Assembly (NCBI RefSeq): GCF_003596335.1
Contig: NZ_QZCH01000014.1
Span: 1 to 64,000, forward strand
Reading direction: 5' to 3'
Length of the DNA: 64,000 nt
Source of the DNA: Motilimonas pumila
Lineage (GTDB): Bacteria; Pseudomonadota; Gammaproteobacteria; Enterobacterales; CBDFNC01
A program made the translations under genes and the position numbers. Positions 44,209 through 51,766 of this stretch are shown in pieces (the stretch's first letter is position 1; each line of letters begins with the position of its first letter). The notes beneath the pieces are model-generated. The model was not told the origin of the DNA. It made no database searches and was given only the letters and a program-made list of their open reading frames with translations.

Positions 44209-44359
44209 AAGGCTTTGAACTCGTATGTTGCTGGCAAACCTTAATGGCAAAATCCGCTGTACTTTCAAGCTCTTTAAGTTGTTCTATCTGTCTTTGGGCT
44301 ACTTTAATCTCTTGTTTTATTAAGGTTAGATTTTTTTTTGATATTTTCAGTTGAAGCAT
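44192..44359 (-). CDS. Small charged protein upstream of the HTH gene (55 aa)
   Basis: An ATG at 44359 (minus strand) opens a 55-codon frame starting MLQLKISKKNLTLIKQ and including the helix-forming VAQRQIEQLKELES. It ends 17 bases inside the HTH gene in another frame. The overlap and heptad-like pattern suggest a real small protein or a fragment of an IS leader frame. No family recognised. Confidence 0.4.
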   Translation of the reverse strand: MLQLKISKKNLTLIKQEIKVAQRQIEQLKELESTADFAIKVCQQHTSSKPYGTSN

Positions 44360-44525
44360 AGTCAGAATTCTCTACTTGATTAACAAATATACACAATTGG
44401 GTGATTTTTGACCGACAATTATTGTTTATATTCATAATGATAAATCTATTTTATAAATATATGTTTGCAAAATGGGGTCGAGTCGACGTTTTGGTGAAGT
44501 TCAACGGGTTTTTTGTATTCTTAAT

Positions 44526-44553
44526 TTGACAGATAGGCCATTTAGCATAAAAA
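44526..44553 (+). promoter_or_regulatory. Candidate promoter of the surface-protein gene
   Basis: TTGACA at 44526-44531 is a perfect -35 hexamer. A TAAAAA/AAAAAT -10-like block follows at 44548-44554 with a 16-17 base spacer. A very AT-rich stretch (44415-44475) sits upstream and could act as an UP element. It predicts a leader of about 140 bases. The 344-base divergent gap 44360-44703 contains no other gene, only this promoter, the inverted repeats listed separately and the ribosome site AAAGGAAA. Confidence 0.55.
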
Positions 44554-44617
44554 TAACCGTGCGCGCTTTGGTGCGAATTCGGCTTTTGTGGGTCTGATTC
44601 ATCCCACGGCCTGATTT

Positions 44618-44638
44618 TTTGATGCAATTTGCATCAAA
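44618..44638 (+). promoter_or_regulatory. Perfect 21-base palindrome in the surface-protein leader
   Basis: TTTGATGCAA-T-TTGCATCAAA is a perfect ten-base inverted repeat with a single central base. It may form an mRNA hairpin or be an operator for a dimeric regulator. GTGGG/CCCAC (44588-44592 and 44603-44607) forms a smaller hairpin just upstream. Confidence 0.55.
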
Positions 44639-44641
44639 GTT

Positions 44642-44669
44642 AAGGATCCATACGTAACGTACGGATCTT
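44642..44669 (+). promoter_or_regulatory. Second leader stem-loop before the surface-protein gene
   Basis: AAGGATCCATACGT pairs with ACGTACGGATCTT (one bulge, one mismatch), and a further GGATCC lies at 44671-44676. With the palindrome upstream it makes a strongly structured 5' leader, a feature of long-lived mRNAs for abundant surface proteins. The ribosome site lies about 22 bases after it and stays unpaired. Confidence 0.5.
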
Positions 44670-44703
44670 AGGATCCAAAAAAAACTTTTTAAAGGAAATA
44701 ATA

Positions 44704-46200
44704 ATGTTTCAAAAGAAACTGATTGCTGCAGCAATCCTTGCAAGTGTAGCGGCTGCGCCAGCAATGGCTGACGTAACTATCTCTGACAAAGAGACTATGG
44801 TATCAACTCGTCTAGCTACAGTAACTAAAGCGCCAGTACTAGCGCTTACTACTGCAGACCAAGATATCCACTTCACTATTCCAGCTAACGAGCTTAAGCT
44901 TGATGGTACAGTAACTTTCGTTATCAATGGCGCAGCTACATACAATGATGCAGACGTACGTAAGTTCCTTACTGAAAATGCTGGCGTATACGAGCTAGGT
45001 CTGGCTGCTGCTGGTGGCACGATTAGCTTCGCAAAAGCTGATGTTGAAGCACAGTTCGATACTGATACTGACGGTGTTGCTACTTGGTTAAAATACGTAA
45101 TTGACGAAGACGGTAAGCGTATTCGTTTATTCTCTAAAGCGACTAACGATGGTACTGGTTCTTCAAACGAACAGTTTGAAGTTAACTTCTCTAAAGCTAA
45201 CCAAATCTTTAACGTAACTAAAGGTTTCTCTAGCGACATTACTCTGTCTATTGGTGCATTACTAAACGCATCTTACACTTCAGATCCTGATACTACTCCT
45301 GCAATCTTCAGCCCAGTTGATCTTTTCCAACTAGAGCAAGCTGACATGGTTCAAACTGGTATCGCGCAAGTATCTACTGGCTTTAAACAGCTTGATCTTG
45401 CTGACAACACTATCTCTACTAGCAGCCTGTTAATCCGTAACTTGTCTACTAACCAGCAAATCCAAAAGTCTAAAGTAACTATTGGTATTGAAGGTGACTT
45501 CACTGGCGCTAAAGTAAGCGCTAACGGTGAACTACAAGACAAAGACGGTAACGGCATTGGTTGGGCACTAGCAAACGGTGTTGCAACTCAAGTACTAGCT
45601 GCTTCTGGTAACCTAGAAGGTTCTGGCGCAGACCAAACTACTGGTGGTTCACAAGATATCACTAGCTTCCTTCTTGCGTTCAACGGCGAAGATGCAATCG
45701 AAGCGTCTAGCTACAAAGCGACTGCAACTATCCTAGGTAGCGACAACGCAACTTACGATGACTTCACTACTTCTCTAGCTGACGTATTCATCGTTACTCG
45801 TGACGGTCTGAAGTTCGATACCATCACTACTGGTACTACTTCATCTAACACTATCTACATCCGTGACGTGTCTGATGCACTTCCAGAAGCTGGCGGTAAA
45901 ATCTACGTTACAGTTATCGAATACGGTGAGCACGGTGTGAACGGCGCTGGCGACGGTACTGTACTTGTAGAGCGTGCTGCGCTATCTACTCTTCTACCAA
46001 GCTTCGGTGCGGTAACTCTTGACCCACGTCAAGTACAAGAAGATGTAGGCGTAACAGTTACTGAAGGTCGTCAAGCTCGCTTCATCTTTGAAGTTGAGAC
46101 TAACAAAGGTGAAGTTGCTATTAAGAAGCAAGTATCTGGCGTTGGTGTTGACATCCAAAACGGTACTAAAGGCGCAGACATGGTTGACTTCACTCTTTAA
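44704..46200 (+). CDS. Abundant secreted surface protein, candidate S-layer subunit
   Basis: The 498-residue protein starts with a textbook Sec signal peptide (MFQKKLIAAAILASVAAAPAMA/DV, shown to its AMA cleavage site). The mature part is acidic, rich in Thr, Ala, Asp and Asn, lacks cysteine and looks all-beta, with no known enzyme motif. Codon use is extremely biased (AAC, ACT, GGT, GTA, CGT, TCT), like the tuf tail and unlike its neighbours, pointing to very high expression. It has its own promoter, structured leader and terminator. It sits between a T2SS operon and a polysaccharide exporter gene. I recall an S-layer family (Slr4) described from marine Gammaproteobacteria that this may match, but I could not align it. 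A major matrix or outer-membrane-associated protein is the alternative. Confidence 0.7.
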   Translation: MFQKKLIAAAILASVAAAPAMADVTISDKETMVSTRLATVTKAPVLALTTADQDIHFTIPANELKLDGTVTFVINGAATYNDADVRKFLTENAGVYELGLAAAGGTISFAKADVEAQFDTDTDGVATWLKYVIDEDGKRIRLFSKATNDGTGSSNEQFEVNFSKANQIFNVTKGFSSDITLSIGALLNASYTSDPDTTPAIFSPVDLFQLEQADMVQTGIAQVSTGFKQLDLADNTISTSSLLIRNLSTNQQIQKSKVTIGIEGDFTGAKVSANGELQDKDGNGIGWALANGVATQVLAASGNLEGSGADQTTGGSQDITSFLLAFNGEDAIEASSYKATATILGSDNATYDDFTTSLADVFIVTRDGLKFDTITTGTTSSNTIYIRDVSDALPEAGGKIYVTVIEYGEHGVNGAGDGTVLVERAALSTLLPSFGAVTLDPRQVQEDVGVTVTEGRQARFIFEVETNKGEVAIKKQVSGVGVDIQNGTKGADMVDFTL

Positions 46201-46226
46201 TTTGAGTTGAGTTAACATTCTGTTAG

Positions 46227-46254
46227 AAAGAGGCGCTTTGCGCCTCTTTTTTTT
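46227..46254 (+). terminator. Terminator after the surface-protein gene
   Basis: AAAGAGGCG and CGCCTCTTT pair around a CTTTG-type loop and run into eight Ts, 27 bases past the stop. It isolates the highly expressed gene from wzt. Confidence 0.93.
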
Positions 46255-46293
46255 GCCTGTTTTTTTTGTGATAATGATCCTTTTTAAAATGGC

Positions 46294-47604
46294 GTGCCTG
46301 TGGTTATTCAAGTTAGCAATATTTCTAAATCCTTTTTGATGTTTGAAAACCCGGCTCAAGTCATCAAAGAGCGCCTACTCAAACAAAGCAAAATCCCGCA
46401 ATTTCACGCGTTATCCGATATTTCATTTTCAGCCAATAAAGGCGAGACCATTGGCATTGTTGGCCATAATGGCTCGGGTAAGTCAACTTTGCTGCAGATA
46501 ATCACTGGCGTCATGCAACCCAGTAGCGGCTCCGTAGAAGTAAAAGGGCGCGTTGCCGCGCTGCTCGAGCTGGGTTCCGGCTTTAACCCTGAATTTACAG
46601 GCCGTGAAAATGTCTATTTTAGTGCTTCGCTATTAGGGTTAACCGACGCTGAAATTACGGAGAAATTGGACGATATATTAAACTTTTCTGCTATTGGCGA
46701 ATTTATCGACAGACCGGTTAAAACATATTCAAGCGGCATGATGTTACGCTTGGCATTCTCCGTTATCATAAATACAGAACCCGATGTCTTGATTGTGGAT
46801 GAAGCGCTCGCGGTAGGTGATGATGCTTTCCAGCGTAAGTGCCACGCCAGAATAAAACAATTGCAAGCTCGTGGGGTAACCTTGTTGTTTGTATCTCACT
46901 CTGCGGGGCAAGTTATCGATCTCTGTGATCGCGCGATCTTACTTGATAAAGGTGAATCTCTGATGGAAGGTGAACCTAAGCAAGTAGTGCATAACTACCA
47001 TAAGTTACTGCATATGTCGGGCGACGAGAGAGAGCAGTTTCGACAAGATATTTTGCAAGGAAACCTCGCCATAGATCGTAACGAGGTCGTTGCACAAGAA
47101 GATGACGATTCAGGTCAGTTTGACGAGGGCCTTACTCCTAGTTCCACGGTATGGTATCAATCGAACGGCGCTTTAATATCTAATCCTGTCCTTCGTAACT
47201 TAGCCGGGCAAAAGGTTAATCTACTGCAGGCAGGGCATAGTTACGAATATTGTTTTGACGTAGAATTTTTTGATGATGCCTTTGAAGTCGGATTTGGCAT
47301 GTTAATAAAAACAGTTTCAGGTGCTGAGTTAACGGGTGCTACAACGGTAAGAAACCACGAAAAGCGTTTGCCGTTTGTGGCCAAAGGCGCAAAACATCAA
47401 GTACGATTTAAATTCCCCTGTTTGTTGCGTAACGGCTCCTATTTTTTAAACTGCGGTTGTTCTGCGATTGCACAAGGCGAAAGAAAGTTTTTACACCGCG
47501 GCGTTGATGCCGCGATGTTTACTGTAGTAGAAGAAAATACAGATGCCACTGGCGTTATTGACTTTGGTATTGAGTGTATCACTGAGCTTAAGCATGAAGC
47601 CTAA
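46294..47604 (+). CDS. wzt: Polysaccharide ABC exporter, ATP-binding protein with C-terminal domain (Wzt, long)
   Basis: A 436-residue ATPase. Walker A VGHNGSGKSTLLQ is near residue 55, YSSGMMLRLAFSV near 146, and Walker B VLIVDEALAVGDDAF near 166, followed by SHSAGQV. Residues about 285-430 form the extra beta-sandwich seen in O8/O9a-type Wzt, which recognises the capped, non-reducing end of the O-polysaccharide. It is the expected partner of the permease at 32614, now 13 kb away. The GTG start follows the surface-protein terminator by 40 bases. The last 11 bases overlap the sulfotransferase gene. Confidence 0.92.
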   Translation: MPVVIQVSNISKSFLMFENPAQVIKERLLKQSKIPQFHALSDISFSANKGETIGIVGHNGSGKSTLLQIITGVMQPSSGSVEVKGRVAALLELGSGFNPEFTGRENVYFSASLLGLTDAEITEKLDDILNFSAIGEFIDRPVKTYSSGMMLRLAFSVIINTEPDVLIVDEALAVGDDAFQRKCHARIKQLQARGVTLLFVSHSAGQVIDLCDRAILLDKGESLMEGEPKQVVHNYHKLLHMSGDEREQFRQDILQGNLAIDRNEVVAQEDDDSGQFDEGLTPSSTVWYQSNGALISNPVLRNLAGQKVNLLQAGHSYEYCFDVEFFDDAFEVGFGMLIKTVSGAELTGATTVRNHEKRLPFVAKGAKHQVRFKFPCLLRNGSYFLNCGCSAIAQGERKFLHRGVDAAMFTVVEENTDATGVIDFGIECITELKHEA

Positions 47605-48355
47605 CCTTTTTATTCTTGGCGGACAAAAGTGTGGTACTACGGCTCTTGCAAGTTTTCTAGATCAGCACAGTGATATTGCTATTGTAGAGGGTAAAGAGGC
47701 TCATGTATTTGATTCACCAAGGCTACAACAAGCCAGTGAGCAAGAGTTAACCTTAGCTTATCAGAACCTGTCTAAGGATTACGAGTCACAGCGCTACTTG
47801 TGCGATGCAACCCCTATCTATGCGTATTTAACCGATATTCCAGAGCGGATTAGCCGTTATACTCCAGATGCTAAAATTATCTTTATGTTAAGAGATCCCG
47901 TTGACCGTGCTATTTCCCATTATCAAATGGAACGAAGGCGAAACATTGAGACTGAAAATATGTTGCGTGCTTTTTTATTGGAGCCCAAGCGGCTGGCAAA
48001 AGAGTTATCGCCTGTTGCGGATAATTCTGCATTTAGGGTTAGTTCTTACCTCGATCGAGGGCGCTTTAGCCAGCAACTCGCTAACCTTTATCGCTTTTTT
48101 AAACCCGAACAGGTGTTGATAATTCATAATGAGGATTTGCGTGTTCACCATCAGCAGACGTTAGATCGAGTGTTTGATTTTCTTCAAGTTCCGAATCAGA
48201 AGATCCCGGCAAAGACTGTTTTTTCAGGTACTTACCGACAGCAAGGCTTGATTCAATATTTGGCCTCGTTATATGCAGGCTTTATATTGCGTAAGGAATG
48301 CAAATTCGTTAAGCAACATCATCAATTTTCTAGGAAACAAGATAATGACAAATAA
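47594..48355 (+). CDS. Sulfotransferase (PAPS-dependent, Sulfotransfer_1-like)
   Basis: The protein has 253 residues from ATG 47594, inside the end of wzt; longer upstream starts would add a hydrophobic, non-conserved leader. The PAPS P-loop LFILGGQKCGTTALASFL is at about residues 5-22. IIFMLRDPVDRAISHYQM near 93-110 is the 3'-phosphate motif, with Arg and Ser in place. It resembles carbohydrate sulfotransferases of the heparan N/3-O type. Directly downstream of the Wzt with a cap-recognising domain, it could make the terminal sulfate that Wzt senses (speculative). It overlaps the next gene by 11 bases. Confidence 0.86.
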   Translation: MKPNLFILGGQKCGTTALASFLDQHSDIAIVEGKEAHVFDSPRLQQASEQELTLAYQNLSKDYESQRYLCDATPIYAYLTDIPERISRYTPDAKIIFMLRDPVDRAISHYQMERRRNIETENMLRAFLLEPKRLAKELSPVADNSAFRVSSYLDRGRFSQQLANLYRFFKPEQVLIIHNEDLRVHHQQTLDRVFDFLQVPNQKIPAKTVFSGTYRQQGLIQYLASLYAGFILRKECKFVKQHHQFSRKQDNDK

Positions 48356-49550
48356 AGTTGCGGTGCTTGTGCTCGGCATGCATCGAAGTGGCACCAGTGC
48401 AGTGACTGGAATGTTAGGAGCTGCGGGCGTAGCTCTAGGCTCTGAGTTTATCGATGATATTAGTGACGTTAACAAAAAAGGCTTTTGGGAGCACAAACAG
48501 CTTGTTGCTATTAATGAATCTATTTTGGAAAAACTCGGTAAAAACTGGTTTTCTTTAGGCGTTGAGCAGGCACTCGTGTCTGCCACTTCAGACCTACTTG
48601 CGGAAGAAAAGCAACGGGCGTTCGACTTTATCAATCAAGAGTTTGCTGATGAAAGCCTCTTTGCTTTAAAAGATCCTCGTTTGTGTTTGTTACTGCCTTT
48701 TTGGAAGCCAATATTTAAGCAATTAGAGATAGAAATTAAGGTTGTAAACCTAAATAGGGCTCCGGCGGAGGTCGCTAAGTCTTTAGGTAAAAGAGACCAC
48801 TTTCCTGCGTTACTTGCTCGTTACCTTTGGATTGAGCATACACTTAGCGCGGCGCAGTTTTGCCTTCAAGTGCCAAGTCTTAGCTTTACATTTAGTTCGT
48901 TTTTATCGCAACCGGATAACACTCTCAGTGCTGTATCTGATCTGCTGGGACTCTCTTTAGACACTGGTGCGATACTTGAGGCTGCGAGCTTTGTGGAACA
49001 GGGATTACGTCATCATCAATCTACTGAGCTTATTGACGGTGATGCCGCAGATAATTTATATCATCTAGTATCTGCTGAATCAGGCGTAACGGACTCTGAC
49101 TTGCAGCAACAAGTAACGGCGTATAACCAACAAAAAGCACCATTTAGCGCATATTTAAGCGCACTGGAAACCGTGTTTATTGACTTGAATCATGCTGTTA
49201 TTAGTGCTCAAAAGTTAGGAGAACAGCACTGCCAAGCGCTGATGACTATCACCCAAAGGGATAATGAGCTACAAGCTCTTAATACTCAGCTCAAAGCGTT
49301 AGGGGAAGAACATTCTTATGCGCTACAGGTCATCACAGAGAAAGATGCATCGATAGAAGGCTTGCTCGCGACAAAAGCTGAACTCGAAAAGCAGAATCAA
49401 GAAACACACAAACGATTAGTTCAAGAAGGTGAAGCTCATGGTCATGCTTTGACCATTATTACCCAGAGAGAGCAAGAGTATTCAGCCCTGGAAAACTTAA
49501 GTGTTGCGCGGTTTGCGGCAAAAAAAATAAAACGAACATTGGATAAATAA
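48345..49550 (+). CDS. Sulfotransferase-family protein with C-terminal coiled-coil repeats
   Basis: A 401-residue protein from ATG 48345, preceded by AGGAAA. The P-loop VLVLGMHRSGTSAVTGML starts near residue 8, followed by KKGFWEHKQ and LKDPRLCLLLPFW. It belongs to the same subgroup as the protein at 15451. From about residue 285 it holds three spaced copies of a G-E-x-H-x-x-A-L-x-x-I-T-x-[RK] unit (GEQHCQALMTITQR, GEEHSYALQVITEK, GEAHGHALTIITQR), about 30-50 residues apart, in a predicted coiled coil. This is an uncommon decoration for a sulfotransferase. The stop shares one base with the next start. Confidence 0.78.
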   Translation: MTNKVAVLVLGMHRSGTSAVTGMLGAAGVALGSEFIDDISDVNKKGFWEHKQLVAINESILEKLGKNWFSLGVEQALVSATSDLLAEEKQRAFDFINQEFADESLFALKDPRLCLLLPFWKPIFKQLEIEIKVVNLNRAPAEVAKSLGKRDHFPALLARYLWIEHTLSAAQFCLQVPSLSFTFSSFLSQPDNTLSAVSDLLGLSLDTGAILEAASFVEQGLRHHQSTELIDGDAADNLYHLVSAESGVTDSDLQQQVTAYNQQKAPFSAYLSALETVFIDLNHAVISAQKLGEQHCQALMTITQRDNELQALNTQLKALGEEHSYALQVITEKDASIEGLLATKAELEKQNQETHKRLVQEGEAHGHALTIITQREQEYSALENLSVARFAAKKIKRTLDK

Positions 49551-51700
49551 TGAAACCAATTATAGACGTCATCATTCCTGTATATCGCGGTTTAGAAGAA
49601 ACTTCAGAATGTATTGTTTCTGCCTTAGAAACGATAGACTTTAATATTGCGAACCTTATCGTTATTAATGATTGTTCTCCCGAGCCTCGGTTGACCGAGT
49701 ATCTTCGAGATTTAGCCGCGAAGAATAAAATACAGCTGCTGGAAAATGAAGAAAATTTAGGCTTTGTTGCAACGGTTAATCGAGGGATGAAGCTCAATCC
49801 TGCGAACGATGTTTTATTACTGAATAGTGATGTTGAAGTCGCCAATGATTGGTTAGAAAGAATACAGGATGTGGCTTATCACGCCGATAATATAGGTTCT
49901 GTCACGCCCTTCTCTAATAACGCTACGATTTGTAGTTTCCCTAATTTTTGTGAAGATAATGAGCTATTTGAAAATTTGAGTGTGGCAGAGATTGATAACC
50001 TATTTTCTCAAAATCTTTCTGAAGCCGATTATGTGGACGTTCCAACAGGCGTTGGCTTTTGCATGTTCATTCGTCGAGATTGTTTAGATGAAGTAGGGTT
50101 ATTTGACGAAGAGACTTTCGGTAAGGGTTATGGTGAAGAGAATGATTGGTGTCAAAGAGCTATTAAAGGCAACTGGCGTAATGTACACGCATTACATGTG
50201 TTTGCGTATCATAAAGGCGGCGTGAGTTTTGCTGAAGAACAAGATCCTAGAAAAGAAAAAGCATTAGAATTACTTAATGGGTTACACCCAAACTACCAAC
50301 CTGATGTAATGTCTTTTATTACTAAGGATCCTGCCAAATACGCTCGCTTAAAAGTTCTTTTGTCTTATGTTTCAAAAAATGATAAGGCTACGGTATTAGC
50401 GGTTTCTCACGGAATGGGCGGTGGAGTCATTGAGCACATAGAAGAGTTGAGCTATTATTTGATGCCTCGCGTAAATACGTTACTGCTACAGCCTGTGAAT
50501 GGCTCTGTAGTCAAGCTTTCTTTTAGCATGCTCAGTAACGTAAATGATACCCTATTTTTTGATGTTGAAAGCCAATATGACGAGTTAATCGCCATATTAC
50601 GATTCTGCTGCGTTGATAACGTTCACTTTCATCATACAATGCAATTGCCGACTTCTATTTGGGGAATAAGCAAAGACCTAAACTGTGAACACGATGTAAC
50701 CATTCACGATTATTATCACATAAATGGCAACCCTAGCTTAACTGACTCGAACGGTATTTTTTGTGGCGACAGCGATGAAGTGGATCAAGAATGTGCTGAG
50801 CATTATCCTATTCCTGTTTCTGCGCAGCAGTGGAGAGATAATCAAAAAGTCTTATTAGAATCAGCGAAGCGAGTCATTTTTCCGTCTTCTGATACTAAGC
50901 AACGTTTTTGTCAGTATTTTTCACTGAATAACACTGTTGTTGCGCAGCACCCAGATGGATTGCTGCATGATTTTTATTCTCAAGATATTACTGATATTGC
51001 ACCACGAAAGAAACTTAAGGTACTCGTGCTTGGCGCGATAAGCCGAGAAAAAGGCGCAGATATATTAGAGTCAGTAGCGTCTGCATTAGCCAAGAGTAAT
51101 ATTGAGTTTCACTTATTAGGTTACGCCTATCGCCCTTTAAAAGCTGTGATCACTCATGGCAAGTATGACAAATCTGATTTAGCTGCCAAAATGCAAGCAC
51201 TTGCACCGGATGTGATTTGGTTTCCTGCTTTATGCCCAGAAACATACAGTTATACGCTGAGTAGCGCAATGTTATCTCAGAGCGCAATTGTTGCACCTGA
51301 TTTAGGCGCGTTTCCTGAGCGGTTAGCCTCCCGAAGCAATGCTTTTGTTGTCCCCTGGAACCAAACCACTGAACAGTGGAGTGACTTTTGGCACTCAATG
51401 CTTAAAGGTGTTCCTAGTATTGGCAGCGTAGCAAACTTAGACAGGGTATTTGGGTACGAACAATTCTATGCCGATGGTTATGTTGATTTTGCTATTTCTT
51501 CAACAGGATCCAAACTGTTACTTGATGATGATTTACTACTAAGAGTTGTGGAAAAGCGTAAGCTTGAAATCATCGGTAAACGTGAAAAGCTTCTTGCGAA
51601 AGCGGTAAAATTTAAACACGCGCGTTTTACTAAATGGCTGGTAAAACTGGTTCCATACTCTTTACAGGCTCGGTTGCGACGATACCTGATGAGACAATAG
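49550..51700 (+). CDS. Two-domain glycosyltransferase (GT2 plus GT4-like)
   Basis: A 716-residue protein. Residues 1-270 are GT2: IDVIIPVYRGLEETSECI, VINDCSPEP, ENLGFVATVNRG, VLLLNSDVEV (DxD near 88), then GYGEENDWCQRA. Residues about 285-700 are GT4/GT-B-like: AVSHGMGGGVIEHIEEL, DVTIHDYYHING, VLVLGAISREKGADIL and APDLGAFPERL. Bifunctional enzymes like this often build two linkages of one repeat or polymerise a chain. It starts at ATG sharing one base with the previous stop and ends the plus-strand glycan operon. Confidence 0.85.
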   Translation: MKPIIDVIIPVYRGLEETSECIVSALETIDFNIANLIVINDCSPEPRLTEYLRDLAAKNKIQLLENEENLGFVATVNRGMKLNPANDVLLLNSDVEVANDWLERIQDVAYHADNIGSVTPFSNNATICSFPNFCEDNELFENLSVAEIDNLFSQNLSEADYVDVPTGVGFCMFIRRDCLDEVGLFDEETFGKGYGEENDWCQRAIKGNWRNVHALHVFAYHKGGVSFAEEQDPRKEKALELLNGLHPNYQPDVMSFITKDPAKYARLKVLLSYVSKNDKATVLAVSHGMGGGVIEHIEELSYYLMPRVNTLLLQPVNGSVVKLSFSMLSNVNDTLFFDVESQYDELIAILRFCCVDNVHFHHTMQLPTSIWGISKDLNCEHDVTIHDYYHINGNPSLTDSNGIFCGDSDEVDQECAEHYPIPVSAQQWRDNQKVLLESAKRVIFPSSDTKQRFCQYFSLNNTVVAQHPDGLLHDFYSQDITDIAPRKKLKVLVLGAISREKGADILESVASALAKSNIEFHLLGYAYRPLKAVITHGKYDKSDLAAKMQALAPDVIWFPALCPETYSYTLSSAMLSQSAIVAPDLGAFPERLASRSNAFVVPWNQTTEQWSDFWHSMLKGVPSIGSVANLDRVFGYEQFYADGYVDFAISSTGSKLLLDDDLLLRVVEKRKLEIIGKREKLLAKAVKFKHARFTKWLVKLVPYSLQARLRRYLMRQ

Positions 51701-51728
51701 TTTTAGTTATTGTGAATTTCTGAGCTTG

Positions 51729-51750
51729 GGGCTGTTTATTTCAGCCCTTT
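51729..51750. terminator. Short terminator between convergent genes
   Basis: GGGCTG pairs with CAGCCC across a seven-base loop, followed by only three Ts. It sits midway in the 66-base gap between convergent genes. It is weak, but the location fits a shared terminator. Confidence 0.5.
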
Positions 51751-51766
51751 ACACGCCCTTCTTCTT

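Larger units (their letters stand above)
43570..44414. mobile_element. Possible degenerate insertion element bounded by imperfect inverted repeats
   Basis: CGGTCAAAAAATGAC at 43570-43584 reads inward, and its near-complement GTGATTTTTGACCG lies at 44401-44414 (one mismatch, one missing T). Between them are only the transposase-derived HTH gene and its small upstream frame. The spacing and inverted orientation fit terminal repeats of an IS3-like element that lost its DDE domain. I see no clear target-site duplication, so the boundaries are tentative. Confidence 0.4.

Noticed and set aside
43902..44218. Plus-strand open frames opposite the HTH gene
   Set aside because: They lack a ribosome site and family motifs; the minus-strand protein has clear HTH motifs.
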